A stretch of DNA of 64,000 bases. Source: Pacificimonas pallii (lineage in GTDB: Bacteria > Pseudomonadota > Alphaproteobacteria > Sphingomonadales > Sphingomonadaceae). Both the position numbers and the translations under genes were made by a program. The stretch is taken from the NCBI RefSeq assembly GCF_019204005.1, contig NZ_JAGSPA010000001.1:434001-498000 (forward strand), in the 5' to 3' direction. The notes beneath the pieces were generated by a model. It worked only from the letters and a program-made list of their open reading frames with translations, was not told where the DNA came from and did not search any database. Below are positions 55,753-64,000 of this stretch, in pieces (within the stretch, counting starts at the first letter, position 1; each line of letters starts with the position of its first letter).

Positions 55753-56660
55753 CCCCCAGCGAAAAGATCGCGACCGCCCTCGCGCGGGACTGGTACGCGG
55801 CGCTTGAACATAATGAGCGACGATCGCCGCACACGCTGCGCGCCTATCAGGCGACGATCGCACGGTTTTTCGTGTTCCTGCAGATGCATTTCGGCGCAGA
55901 GATCAGTGCGAACATGCTGGGCGCGCTGCGCGTCACGGACTTTCGCGCCTACCTTGCGCACCGCCGCGCCGAAGCGCTGTCGAACCGCAGCATGGCACGG
56001 GAAGTGGCGGCGCTGCGGTCGTTTTTCCGCTGGGCCAAGCGCGCACGCGGACTGGACTGTCCGGCGATCAGGACGTTGACGGCGCCAAGGATACAGCGGC
56101 GGATGCCGCGCCCGCTCGCGCCGACAGAGGCGATGGGCGTCGCGGAGGTCGCGGAGGATGCACGCTGGCAGGATCTGCGCGATGCGGCGGTCCTGCTGCT
56201 GCTGTACGGCGCGGGCCTGCGCATATCGGAGGCCCTGACCCTGACCCCGGGCGCGCTGTCGCAGGAGACACTGCGCGTCACGGGCAAGGGCGGGAAAGTG
56301 CGGCAGGTGCCGCTGCTGCCGCGGGTTCTGCACGCCATCAACGCCTATCGCGAGACCTGCCCACATGATTTGACGACCGATGCACCGCTGTTTCGCGGCG
56401 CGCGCGGCGGTCCGCTATCGGCGGGAATTGTCCGCAAGACCATGCGCCGCGCGCGCGTTGCGCTTGGCCTACCCGCCAGTGCCACGCCGCATACCCTGCG
56501 GCACAGTTTCGCCACCCACCTGCTGGCGCGCGGTGCGGATCTGCGCGCGATCCAGGAACTGCTCGGTCACGCCAGCCTGTCGTCGACGCAAATCTATACC
56601 GAAGTGGACGCGGCACAACTGCTCGATATCTATCGCAATGCGCATCCACGGGCGGAATGA
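55731..56660 (+). CDS. xerC: Tyrosine recombinase XerC
   Basis: A 309-residue tyrosine recombinase that resolves chromosome dimers at dif with XerD. The catalytic residues are seen in GAGLRISEALTL (Arg), HTLRHSFATHLLA (His, Arg), LLGHASLSSTQIYTEV (His, Tyr). The ATG at 55731 lies inside the DUF484 gene. Because it follows DUF484, I call XerC, though a XerD relative cannot be excluded from sequence alone. Confidence 0.93.
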   Translation: MPDAPPLAPSEKIATALARDWYAALEHNERRSPHTLRAYQATIARFFVFLQMHFGAEISANMLGALRVTDFRAYLAHRRAEALSNRSMAREVAALRSFFRWAKRARGLDCPAIRTLTAPRIQRRMPRPLAPTEAMGVAEVAEDARWQDLRDAAVLLLLYGAGLRISEALTLTPGALSQETLRVTGKGGKVRQVPLLPRVLHAINAYRETCPHDLTTDAPLFRGARGGPLSAGIVRKTMRRARVALGLPASATPHTLRHSFATHLLARGADLRAIQELLGHASLSSTQIYTEVDAAQLLDIYRNAHPRAE

Positions 56661-56699
56661 GCCTTGGCGCCGCGCGGCGCCACCGCCCACACCGCCGAG

Positions 56700-57248
56700 C
56701 TAATTGATCACTTCATCCTTGTAGACGCCCCACAGGTCCAGGCTTTTGACGAAGCCCGCGCGGCCGTCGGTCTGAATGCGGCACCAGCCGGCTTCGCAAA
56801 GCTGTACACGCGAGACGACACCCGGCTCCGCGCGCCAGACGGCGGGTGCGGTGTCTTCCGGCCGGGCGCGGACGGTCGTGACCTTGCCAACGATCATGCC
56901 GGTGCGCGCGCCGGACAGCATGGCCTTGTCCATCCAGCCCTCCTCACCATCGGGATCGCGGACCTTGCGATGAATGCCCCACTCGTCGATCACTTCGAGC
57001 GGCAACCCCTTGCGCACATAAAGCCACTTCGCCGGATATTCCCGGCCCGGCCCCGCGCGCATGCGGGCCTTGTTCGTTCCAAGGGAGACGAATCGCGGCA
57101 TCGGCAGACCGGAACGTCCGCGCTCCGCCTCGGCGCTCTGCGCTGCGGCGGGCGCCGTGCCAAGCGGCGGGGCAATGCCGACAAGGCCAAGGACGAGGCC
57201 AAGAGAACCAATCGCGATGGCGAGGCTGGAGAAAAAGCGAATCATCAT
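56700..57248 (-). CDS. Exported bacterial SH3-domain protein
   Basis: A 182-residue protein. A signal peptide (residues 1-36, ending APAAAQS) is followed by SH3-type repeats: MRAGPGREYPAKWLYVRKGLPLEVID and WMDKAMLSGARTGMI read as SH3b blocks. The C-terminal part has CEAGWCRIQTDGRAGFVKSLDLWGVY. SH3b domains bind cell-wall peptides. ATG 57248 (MMIRFFSS) fits the signal peptide; upstream extension does not. It is divergent from the 2-hydroxyacid dehydrogenase gene. Confidence 0.88.
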   Translation of the reverse strand: MMIRFFSSLAIAIGSLGLVLGLVGIAPPLGTAPAAAQSAEAERGRSGLPMPRFVSLGTNKARMRAGPGREYPAKWLYVRKGLPLEVIDEWGIHRKVRDPDGEEGWMDKAMLSGARTGMIVGKVTTVRARPEDTAPAVWRAEPGVVSRVQLCEAGWCRIQTDGRAGFVKSLDLWGVYKDEVIN

Positions 57249-57336
57249 GCCATTGTTTTGAATCCAGACGTGCCCGCCCGCAAGACCAAAGCGGCTCGCT
57301 TGACCGCATCCCGGCGGGGCCGTAGCGCTAATTGGC

Positions 57337-58332
57337 ATGTCAGAAGCGCGTCCCGCCCGTCCAAAGGTTTTCGTCACCCGCCGCCTGCCGGATGTCACCG
57401 AAACGCGCATGCGAGAATTGTTCGACGTCGATCTGCGTGACGCGGACAGGGCGCTGTCCCGGGCGGAAATGTCCGCCGGGATCGCCGACTGCGATGTTTT
57501 CGTGCCCACCGTCTCCGACGAGATCGACGCGGATGTGATCGCATCGGCAGGCAACCGGCTGAAACTCATCGCAAATTTCGGTGTCGGCGTCGATCATATC
57601 GATCTGCGGGCCGCGCATGAGCGGAGCATTCCCGTGACCAACACGCCCGGTGTGCTGACCGACGACACGGCCGATATGACCATGGCCCTGCTGCTGGCGA
57701 CGGTCCGCCGCATGCGTGCAGGTGAAACCAGTCTGCGCGAGGGCAGCTGGGATGGCTGGTCGCCGACATCGCTGCGCGGAACACGCATTGGCGGCAAGGC
57801 GCTGGGTATTGTCGGCATGGGCCGCATTGGCCGCGCGGTCGCCGCCCGCGCGCGCGCCTTCGGGATGGATGTGCACTATCACAATCGCCGCCGGCTCCCT
57901 GACGGCGTGGAAAGTGCCTATGGCGCGACATGGTGGGACGATCTCGATTCCATGTTGCCGGAGGTCGATGTGCTGTCGATCCACTGCCCCCTGACGCCGG
58001 ACACCGACGGCCTGTTCGATGCGAAGCGCCTGTCGAAACTGGGCAGCCATGTCTATCTGATCAACACCGCCCGCGGCGAGATCATCGACGAGGCCGCATT
58101 GGCCGAGGCGCTTGCCGCGGGGAGACTGGCGGGCGCGGGCCTGGATGTATTCGCGGACGAACCGCGCGTGCCGGAGGCACTGAAGTCGCTCGATAATGTT
58201 ACCCTGCTGCCGCACATGGGCTCAGCCACATTCGAGGGGCGGCGGCAGATGGGCGACAAGGTCATCACCAACATTCGCGCCTGGTCCGATGGCCACCGTC
58301 CGCCCGATCAGGTATTGGAGGGCTGGGCATAG
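57337..58332 (+). CDS. D-2-hydroxyacid dehydrogenase
   Basis: A 331-residue NAD(P)-dependent D-2-hydroxyacid dehydrogenase, similar to glyoxylate/hydroxypyruvate reductase. NAD motif KALGIVGMGRIGRAVAARAR, active-site Arg in INTARGEIIDE, Glu in FADEPRVPE and His in LLPHMGSATFEG. It would reduce glyoxylate or hydroxypyruvate. It is followed after 35 bp by a lipoprotein gene with no evident functional link. Confidence 0.93.
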   Translation: MSEARPARPKVFVTRRLPDVTETRMRELFDVDLRDADRALSRAEMSAGIADCDVFVPTVSDEIDADVIASAGNRLKLIANFGVGVDHIDLRAAHERSIPVTNTPGVLTDDTADMTMALLLATVRRMRAGETSLREGSWDGWSPTSLRGTRIGGKALGIVGMGRIGRAVAARARAFGMDVHYHNRRRLPDGVESAYGATWWDDLDSMLPEVDVLSIHCPLTPDTDGLFDAKRLSKLGSHVYLINTARGEIIDEAALAEALAAGRLAGAGLDVFADEPRVPEALKSLDNVTLLPHMGSATFEGRRQMGDKVITNIRAWSDGHRPPDQVLEGWA

Positions 58333-58367
58333 CTGCCGCCCCGTCCCGCAATTGGAAAGGCACGCCA

Positions 58368-59225
58368 ATGTTGAAATATCTTCCGCTCGTCTTTCTTTGT
58401 GCCGCCTGCGCGTCTGAAGCCGAAAATCCGGACGAGGCCGGTCCGTCACAAACACCGTCTTATGCGACCCAGAAAAGCGCGCCGTCGCCTGACTATCGCG
58501 CCTTGCTTGACGAGCCTGCGCGTTCGGCGGGAGGCTGGCAGGTGCGTGAGGCCAGCGTGCCTGCGCCGCCCGATGCCAAGGCGATCGGCGAGACCTGGAT
58601 CGACAGGCTTGAGGCGCGTGAAGCGCTGCTTGGCTATGGGCTTGCCGGGAAAGGGCCCGACGGCCCGGTCAACCTTATCGATACCGGCCTTACCGAAGCG
58701 GAGTTCACGCGCTGGACGGCAGAGAATGGCTGGCAGGTGCCGGATCATATCCGCTGGAGCTTCGTACCGGAAATGAACCTGCCGCGCGTCAGCGAAGCGG
58801 CAAAGGCCGCCATCCGGGTCTGGCCTGCGTCGACCAGCCGAACCGGCGCGCAGCATGAGGCGCTGTTCGATGGCCGTGTCGAAATGCGTGACGGCTGCTT
58901 TTTTGTCGGCGAGTCCGGCAAGCCGGTCGACAGGCTCGCATGGTTTCATGCCGAAATCGGCCTTGATGTCGACGGGGAGGGATTCCTCATCCTGCGTAAC
59001 CGGGTCAGCGGCCAGACGCTCGCGCGGATCGGCGAAGACATGAACTGGGGCGGCCCCGCGACGGCGCAGATCGACCCCGCGGCGAAGCGCGCGCTTCTGG
59101 ATGCCTGCGGTCCTGGCGAAATCTATGTCGCCGGGTCCCCCGAGGCGAGCGAGCGTTTTTTGATGCAATATCCGCATCTAAGAGAGGATCAGGTCCCTCC
59201 GGCGGCGCCATCGCCGCAGCAATGA
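58368..59225 (+). CDS. Hypothetical lipoprotein
   Basis: A 285-residue protein with a short signal and lipobox FLCAAC, so a lipoprotein processed by Lgt and LspA. The body is soluble, rich in Glu and Trp (EAEFTRWTAENGWQVPDHIRW), and contains a possible disulfide pair in the C-terminal half (RDGCFFVG; DACGPG). I do not recognise a family. SDR genes follow. Confidence 0.85.
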   Translation: MLKYLPLVFLCAACASEAENPDEAGPSQTPSYATQKSAPSPDYRALLDEPARSAGGWQVREASVPAPPDAKAIGETWIDRLEAREALLGYGLAGKGPDGPVNLIDTGLTEAEFTRWTAENGWQVPDHIRWSFVPEMNLPRVSEAAKAAIRVWPASTSRTGAQHEALFDGRVEMRDGCFFVGESGKPVDRLAWFHAEIGLDVDGEGFLILRNRVSGQTLARIGEDMNWGGPATAQIDPAAKRALLDACGPGEIYVAGSPEASERFLMQYPHLREDQVPPAAPSPQQ

Positions 59226-59316
59226 CGCGATTGCCCTATCCAATCGCGGAGAGGCGGCGCCGCACATCACGGCCTAGTCCCATCTGCATATCCATTCATG
59301 AACAGGAGACACGATA

Positions 59317-60099
59317 ATGAAACTTGAAGGTATGTCCGCCGTCGTGACCGGCGGTGCGTCCGGTCTTGGCTTCGCAACCGCGAAGCTGCTTGCCGATCAC
59401 GGCGTCAATGTCGCCATTTTCGACATGAACGAGGAAAAGGGCAATGCCGCCGCCGCCGATCATGGCTTCACCTTCTGCAACGTCAATGTGACAAGTGACG
59501 AGAGCGTCGATGCGGGGTTTGCCAAGGCCCGCGAAGCCAATGGCCAGGAGCGCATCCTGATCAACTGCGCCGGGACGGGCAATGCCTTCAAGACCGCCAG
59601 CCGCTCGAAATCCGATGGCAGCATCAAGCACTTCCCCATCGAGGCATTCGACATGATCATTCAGATCAATCTGGTCGGCACGTTCCGCTGCATCGCGAAA
59701 TCCGCGGCGGGCATGCTGACGCTGGACGCCATGGGCGAACATAATGAGCGCGGCGCCATCGTGAACACGGCATCTGTCGCTGCCGAGGATGGCCAGATGG
59801 GCCAGGCGGCCTATTCGGCATCCAAGGGCGGCGTCGTCGGCATGACCCTACCGATCGCACGCGACCTGATGTCGGAGGGCATTCGCGTGAACACCATTCT
59901 GCCCGGCATTTTCGATACGCCGCTGATGCAGGGTGCGCCGCCGCAGGTGAAAGACGCGCTCGCCGCCTCCGTCCCCTTCCCCAAGCGCCTGGGCAACCCG
60001 GAAGAATATGCGTCGCTGGCCATCGAAATGTGCCGCAACAGCTACTTTAACGGCGAGGATGTGCGCATCGACGGTGCCATTCGTATGGCGCCGCGTTGA
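59317..60099 (+). CDS. Short-chain dehydrogenase, 3-hydroxyacyl-CoA dehydrogenase type 2-like
   Basis: A 260-residue SDR resembling HSD17B10. NAD motif VVTGGASGLGFATAKLL; catalytic Ser in VNTASVAAEDGQMGQ and YxxxK in AAYSASKGGVVGMTL; IFDTPLMQGAPPQVKDAL typical of the family C-terminus. It probably oxidises a 3-hydroxyacyl-CoA in fatty acid breakdown. SD GGAGA is 10 bp before the ATG. A second SDR follows after 56 bp. Confidence 0.92.
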   Translation: MKLEGMSAVVTGGASGLGFATAKLLADHGVNVAIFDMNEEKGNAAAADHGFTFCNVNVTSDESVDAGFAKAREANGQERILINCAGTGNAFKTASRSKSDGSIKHFPIEAFDMIIQINLVGTFRCIAKSAAGMLTLDAMGEHNERGAIVNTASVAAEDGQMGQAAYSASKGGVVGMTLPIARDLMSEGIRVNTILPGIFDTPLMQGAPPQVKDALAASVPFPKRLGNPEEYASLAIEMCRNSYFNGEDVRIDGAIRMAPR

Positions 60100-60155
60100 T
60101 CTGACGAGAAGCCCCCCGCCTTCCGGGGAGGGGAGCGGCGAAGGAGCGCCATCAC

Positions 60156-60962
60156 ATGCCCAATCCGCAATTTTCGCCCGAAGGCCGGGTCGCCATCGTC
60201 ACGGGCGGCGCGAACGGCATCGGACTGGCGCTGGCCCGCGAATTGAAGGCGCGCGGCGCCAGGCATGTCGCTCTCGCCGATATGGACGAAGCCGCGCTGC
60301 AGGTGGCGGCTGACGAAATCGGCGGGCTCGCCTTCGCCATTGATATTTCGGACGAGAATGCCGTGAAGGCGATGGTGGCGGACGTCGAGGCGGCCGCCGG
60401 TGCCATCGGTCTTTACTGCGCAAATGCCGGTATTGGCGGCGGCGCGGACCCCGATCCCGATGACCCATCGTCAGCATCGCTGGAAACCTTCGAGCGGGCG
60501 CTGTCCGTCAATGCCATCGCGCATATCGTGGCGGCAAAGGCGATGATGCCGCTGTTCCGGGCCCGTCGATCGGGCTGGTTTCTGAATACGATCAGCGCGG
60601 CGGGCCTGCTCAGCCAGATCGGCAGCGCACCCTATTCGGTTTCAAAACATGCCGCGATCGGCTTTGCGGAATCGCTCGCCTACACGGTACGTGATCAGGG
60701 CATTGGCGTTTCCATCCTGTGTCCGCAGGCGGTGCGGACGGCGATGATCGGCGAAAATCCCGATGAGGAACTGAAAGGCGGCGCAAATGTGGACGGAATC
60801 ATGGAGCCCGAGGACGTGGCGGCGCTGACTCTCGAAGCCATGCAGCGCGGCGATTTCCTGATCACGCCGCATGCGCAGGTGCGGGGCTACATGCAGGCAA
60901 AGGCAGCAAATTATGAACGCTGGATCGGCGGTATGGCAAAGCTGCGGCGGCGGGTGACCTGA
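60156..60962 (+). CDS. Short-chain dehydrogenase
   Basis: A 268-residue SDR. NAD motif VAIVTGGANGIGLALARELK; catalytic Ser in NTISAAGLLSQ and YxxxK in APYSVSKHAAIGFAESLAY. It is related to but clearly distinct from the upstream SDR. A GGAG-type site is visible upstream (GGCGAAGGAGC). The substrate is not identifiable. Confidence 0.9.
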   Translation: MPNPQFSPEGRVAIVTGGANGIGLALARELKARGARHVALADMDEAALQVAADEIGGLAFAIDISDENAVKAMVADVEAAAGAIGLYCANAGIGGGADPDPDDPSSASLETFERALSVNAIAHIVAAKAMMPLFRARRSGWFLNTISAAGLLSQIGSAPYSVSKHAAIGFAESLAYTVRDQGIGVSILCPQAVRTAMIGENPDEELKGGANVDGIMEPEDVAALTLEAMQRGDFLITPHAQVRGYMQAKAANYERWIGGMAKLRRRVT

Positions 60963-60997
60963 GCGGGGGCTGGCGTGATGCCAGAGGTTTTTAGCGC

Positions 60998-62773
60998 CTA
61001 CCCATCCAGGAACGCGGCATCCTCGACATGCAGTTCGGCGCGCGGTGTCGCGTTCCAGTCGTCCCGCTTCACCCGCCCGGCGACCACCATCCGGCGACCT
61101 TTCGCACCCAGCAGCGCCGCGCCGAGCGGCGTATCCTCGCTACGAAAGGCGATGCCCTTCACCCGTTTGCCATCCGCGCCTGCAAAAACCGCGCGGACGT
61201 GGCCGGTGCCGACCACCGACACATCGACGATCGTCACCGGCCCGGCAGCGACACGCGGTGCGGGCCAGCCCATGCCGTAAGGCCCCGCACTTTCCAGCAG
61301 CTCGGCAAGATCCGGCGTCAGACCGCCGGGGGCCAGCGCCAGGTCGAGCTCCAGACTGCGCTCCGTCTGTGCGGCGGTGACCTGCCCCTCCAGCCGCGCG
61401 CACAAAAATTCCGCCAGCCGGGGGACGTCCGGTCCCGCCACGGTCAGACCTGCGGCCATCGCATGACCGCCGCCCGCCGAAATCAGGCCCGCATCCTTTG
61501 CCGCCAGAATGGCCGCGCCCAGATCAACGCCGGGAATCGATCGTCCGGAGCCCTTACCGACGCCGTCCGCGTCAATCCCGATCACGATGGCGGGCGTGCC
61601 GGTACGGTCCTTCACCCGGCTGGCGGCGATGCCGATAACGCCGGGATGCCAGCCATCGCCCGCAACGACGGCGACGGGCATGTTCCTTGCGCGTTCTGCG
61701 GCGGCGACCGCCTGCTCGGTCACATCCGCCTCGATCGCGCGGCGTTCCTGGTTCAGGCGGTTGAGCTCCTCCGCAATGCCTTCGCAGGCATCATCGTCCA
61801 TGCCCGACAGCAACCGCACGCCAAGATCGGCCTGGCCCACGCGCCCCCCCGCATTGATGCGCGGGCCAAGCGCGAAGCCAAGATCGCTCGCAATGGGCGC
61901 CCGCTCCAGACCCGCCGCCGCCGTCAGCGCCGCAAGGCCGCGATTGCCGCGACGCGCCATCACCTTCAGGCCCTGCGAAACAAAGGCGCGGTTGAGACCG
62001 GTGAGCGGCACGACATCGGCGACCGTGCCCAGCGCAACGAGATCCAGCAGCGCGAGCGGGTTGGGTTCTTTGCTGCCGGCGAACGCGCCGCGCGTTCTCA
62101 GTTCGCGTTGCACCGCGACGGCCAGTAGAAACGCCATCCCGACCGCGGCAAGATGACCGTAGCTCTTCGCCTCATGCCCCTCATCCATGCGGTTCGGATT
62201 GACGAGCGCGATAGCAGGCGGGAGCGATGTCGACGCCTTGTGATGATCGACGATGATGACATCCAGCCCGGCGTCTTTCGCGGCCTCCAGCGCCTCGAAC
62301 CCCTGCGTGCCGCAGTCGACACAAATGACAAGGTCCGCGCCGCCTTCTTTCAGTTTTACCAGAGCATCGGCGCTCGGTCCGTACCCCTCCAGCAGACGGT
62401 CGGGAATATAATGGCCGGGCGCGCCGCCGCATGCCGTCAGATGCCGGATCAGGACGGCGGCGCTGGTCGCGCCATCAACATCATAGTCGCCAAAAATGAC
62501 GATCCGCTCGCCCCGCTGGATCGCGTCCGCCGTCCGTGCGGCGGCGGCGTCCATATCGACGAAAATGCTGGGATCCGGCAGCATGTCGCGCATTGTCGGC
62601 GCGCGCAGCAGTTCAATGTCTTCAGGCGCGGCCCCGCGCGCCAGAAAGAGCTTCCGCACCAGTTCATCATTGCCCAGCGCCTGCGCGCCCGTCGCCTCTG
62701 CGGAGGTGCCGCCGCGCCAATGCCAGGCGCGGCCCATGACGGATTTTGTGATGCCAAAAACGGGAGTTATCAT
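60998..62773 (-). CDS. recJ: Single-stranded-DNA-specific exonuclease RecJ
   Basis: A 591-residue 5-prime to 3-prime ssDNA exonuclease of DNA repair. The DHH motifs are IFGDYDVDGATSAAVLIRHL, VDCGTQGFEAL and IVDHHKAS; DHHA1 and the OB fold follow, with GGGHAMAAGLTV. The ATG at 62773 gives the usual start; the longer ORF from 63034 extends into intergenic DNA with the dispersed repeat fragment. Confidence 0.94.
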   Translation of the reverse strand: MITPVFGITKSVMGRAWHWRGGTSAEATGAQALGNDELVRKLFLARGAAPEDIELLRAPTMRDMLPDPSIFVDMDAAAARTADAIQRGERIVIFGDYDVDGATSAAVLIRHLTACGGAPGHYIPDRLLEGYGPSADALVKLKEGGADLVICVDCGTQGFEALEAAKDAGLDVIIVDHHKASTSLPPAIALVNPNRMDEGHEAKSYGHLAAVGMAFLLAVAVQRELRTRGAFAGSKEPNPLALLDLVALGTVADVVPLTGLNRAFVSQGLKVMARRGNRGLAALTAAAGLERAPIASDLGFALGPRINAGGRVGQADLGVRLLSGMDDDACEGIAEELNRLNQERRAIEADVTEQAVAAAERARNMPVAVVAGDGWHPGVIGIAASRVKDRTGTPAIVIGIDADGVGKGSGRSIPGVDLGAAILAAKDAGLISAGGGHAMAAGLTVAGPDVPRLAEFLCARLEGQVTAAQTERSLELDLALAPGGLTPDLAELLESAGPYGMGWPAPRVAAGPVTIVDVSVVGTGHVRAVFAGADGKRVKGIAFRSEDTPLGAALLGAKGRRMVVAGRVKRDDWNATPRAELHVEDAAFLDG

Positions 62774-62931
62774 GCGGGCAGTCTTAGGCGCGTTCGGGCG
62801 CGAAGGGAATCTGCGTTCGCGCCTCTGCCCACAAGAAGCTTCGCGTGCCGGACTATGGTGATGCGATGACAGGAATCCGATCATCCTGAGCGATTTTGAT
62901 CGGTTGCGTAGAATTTTTGGGGAATAGGGAG

Positions 62932-64000
62932 CTACCCCAGCCCCAATTCCGCCTTCAGCGCCGCACGCGCGGCCCACGCGGCCTGCCACAGATCCGGGCT
63001 CGCAAGATCGGCGGGCGCGATTTCCTCTGGCCAATGCGTTTCGACAAGCCGCTCCAGCCGATCCGCCTTGGCCTCATCCAGCAGGAAACGGTCATCAATG
63101 GCCGCACAGGCGGCCTCCGACACGGCAACGCGCAGGCGCAGGCAGGCCGGGCCACCGCCATTGCGCATGGATTCGCGCACATCGATGAAATGCGCCTGAT
63201 GAATGGGGCCATTGCCGCCCACATTCGCGTCCAGCCACGATTTCACACGTGGATTTTCTTCGCACTCCGTTGGCAGGATCAGGCTCATCTGGCCGTGCGG
63301 CAGCGTGACCAGCTGCGAATTAAAGAGATAGGAGGATATCGCATCCTCCAGGCTGACCTGATTTGCCGGAACCTCGACGATGGCGACACCGTCAACCCGG
63401 CGCTCGACCTCCTCATACAGCCATTTGCGGTCATCGAACGCCTGTTCATGGGCAAAGAGCACCGTTTCATTGGCGACGGCGACGACGTCATTGTGAAATG
63501 CCCCCGCCTCGATGGCGACGGTTGATTGCGCGGTAAAGATCGCGTCCGCGACGCCGTGCTTGCGCATGACCGCCTCCGATGCGCGGCGCGACTGACGCGC
63601 CGGGAAGCGGCCGCCGCGATCCTCGCCGTACACCTGGATTTCGACACCTGCCTCGCCATGGGAGGGGGCAAGGCGCATGAAGTTCGCCGCACCCTCATCG
63701 CCGAAATGCGGCGGGACAGGATCGTGCACCGCAAAGTGCGTCCTGTCCGCAAATATCACCGCCAGCTGATTCGCGGTTTCCCGCCATTCAAGCGTGCGGT
63801 GCGTCATCGCCGACAGGTTTGCCGGCGTCACATGCACGCGGCCATCCGCCGTATCCGCAGCGGCCGACACGGTGGCCGCATTGGCCGTCCACATCGCCGA
63901 GGCGCTGAGCGCGTTGCGGAACAGCGCCGGATCCTCCGCATGCGCCGCGGCGCAGACCTCTGCATCGCCGCCCGTGAAGCCCATACCGCGCAACCAGTCG
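62932..64000 (-). CDS. astB: Succinylarginine dihydrolase (N-terminus outside window)
   Basis: The last 356 codons of AstB, which hydrolyses N2-succinylarginine in the arginine succinyltransferase pathway. Family blocks are ASAMWTANAATVS, DGRVHVTPANLS, FAVHDPVP, then HNDVVAVANETVLFAHE and MRNGGGPACLRLRV. By comparison with about 440 residues in the family, about 80 N-terminal residues are beyond base 64000. Other ast genes would be upstream of the window edge. Confidence 0.95.
   Translation of the reverse strand, partial: DWLRGMGFTGGDAEVCAAAHAEDPALFRNALSASAMWTANAATVSAAADTADGRVHVTPANLSAMTHRTLEWRETANQLAVIFADRTHFAVHDPVPPHFGDEGAANFMRLAPSHGEAGVEIQVYGEDRGGRFPARQSRRASEAVMRKHGVADAIFTAQSTVAIEAGAFHNDVVAVANETVLFAHEQAFDDRKWLYEEVERRVDGVAIVEVPANQVSLEDAISSYLFNSQLVTLPHGQMSLILPTECEENPRVKSWLDANVGGNGPIHQAHFIDVRESMRNGGGPACLRLRVAVSEAACAAIDDRFLLDEAKADRLERLVETHWPEEIAPADLASPDLWQAAWAARAALKAELGLG

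Noticed and set aside
61028-62128. A 366-codon plus-strand frame over recJ
   Set aside because: Antisense of recJ, without recognisable domains.

Overview
The window is high-GC bacterial chromosome and almost certainly alphaproteobacterial. The evidence is lgt followed by a MidA/NDUFAF7-type methyltransferase, gluQ next to an HNH nuclease gene, DUF484 next to xerC, a lysC and a GAF-type ptsP in the same neighbourhood, a HIG1-domain protein, and a sphingolipid gene set in the order known from Caulobacter. A sphingolipid-making relative of Caulobacterales, Sphingomonadales or Parvularculales fits, but I cannot fix the genus. Coding density is about 90 percent. I found no rRNA, tRNA, CRISPR array or intact insertion sequence.

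Left part (1-31.6 kb): a selO fragment coupled to a TetR gene; an asparagine-synthase-like protein divergent from a GT4 glycosyltransferase; a K+ channel and a DUF2254 membrane protein; an lgt-midA-GNAT operon; an acyl-CoA ligase; a HIG1-pduO-egtB-egtD operon (cobalamin adenosylation and ergothioneine); a lower-GC two-gene island that looks like a Panacea-type toxin-antitoxin pair (14.4-15.2 kb); a DUF481 outer-membrane protein; gluQ and an HNH protein; a type III polyketide synthase / methyltransferase / FAD oxidoreductase operon; an L,D-transpeptidase with recX; the four-gene sphingolipid set aasR-cerR-acp-spt; and a SulP transporter with a double universal stress protein.

Middle (31.7-46.3 kb): mdh; an AT-richer orphan gene; a repeat cluster of GAATTC-containing units with a 155-bp tandem duplication; purS-purQ; and lysC coupled to a flavin oxidoreductase. 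Then comes the most unusual block. A four-gene minus-strand operon encodes a stand-alone propeptide-like protein, a subtilase with a long Lys/Asp/Glu repeat tail, a 227-aa unknown and a RimK-like ATP-grasp ligase. It faces a divergent group of a trypsin-like protease, a two-haem cytochrome lipoprotein and a patatin-like lipoprotein. This block lies between lysC and ptsP, which are neighbours in several alphaproteobacteria, so it may be an insertion.

Right part (46.3-64 kb): ptsP; a PEP-CTERM protein behind a very good candidate sigma-54 promoter; photolyase; a class IV aminotransferase; priA; a fructose-6-phosphate-aldolase-like transaldolase; DUF484-xerC; an SH3 protein; a 2-hydroxyacid dehydrogenase; a lipoprotein; two short-chain dehydrogenases; recJ; and a partial astB. 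Hairpin repeats and short fragments of one or two dispersed families sit in several intergenic gaps (11.1, 24.2, 26.9, 30.2, 33.5, 62.9 kb).
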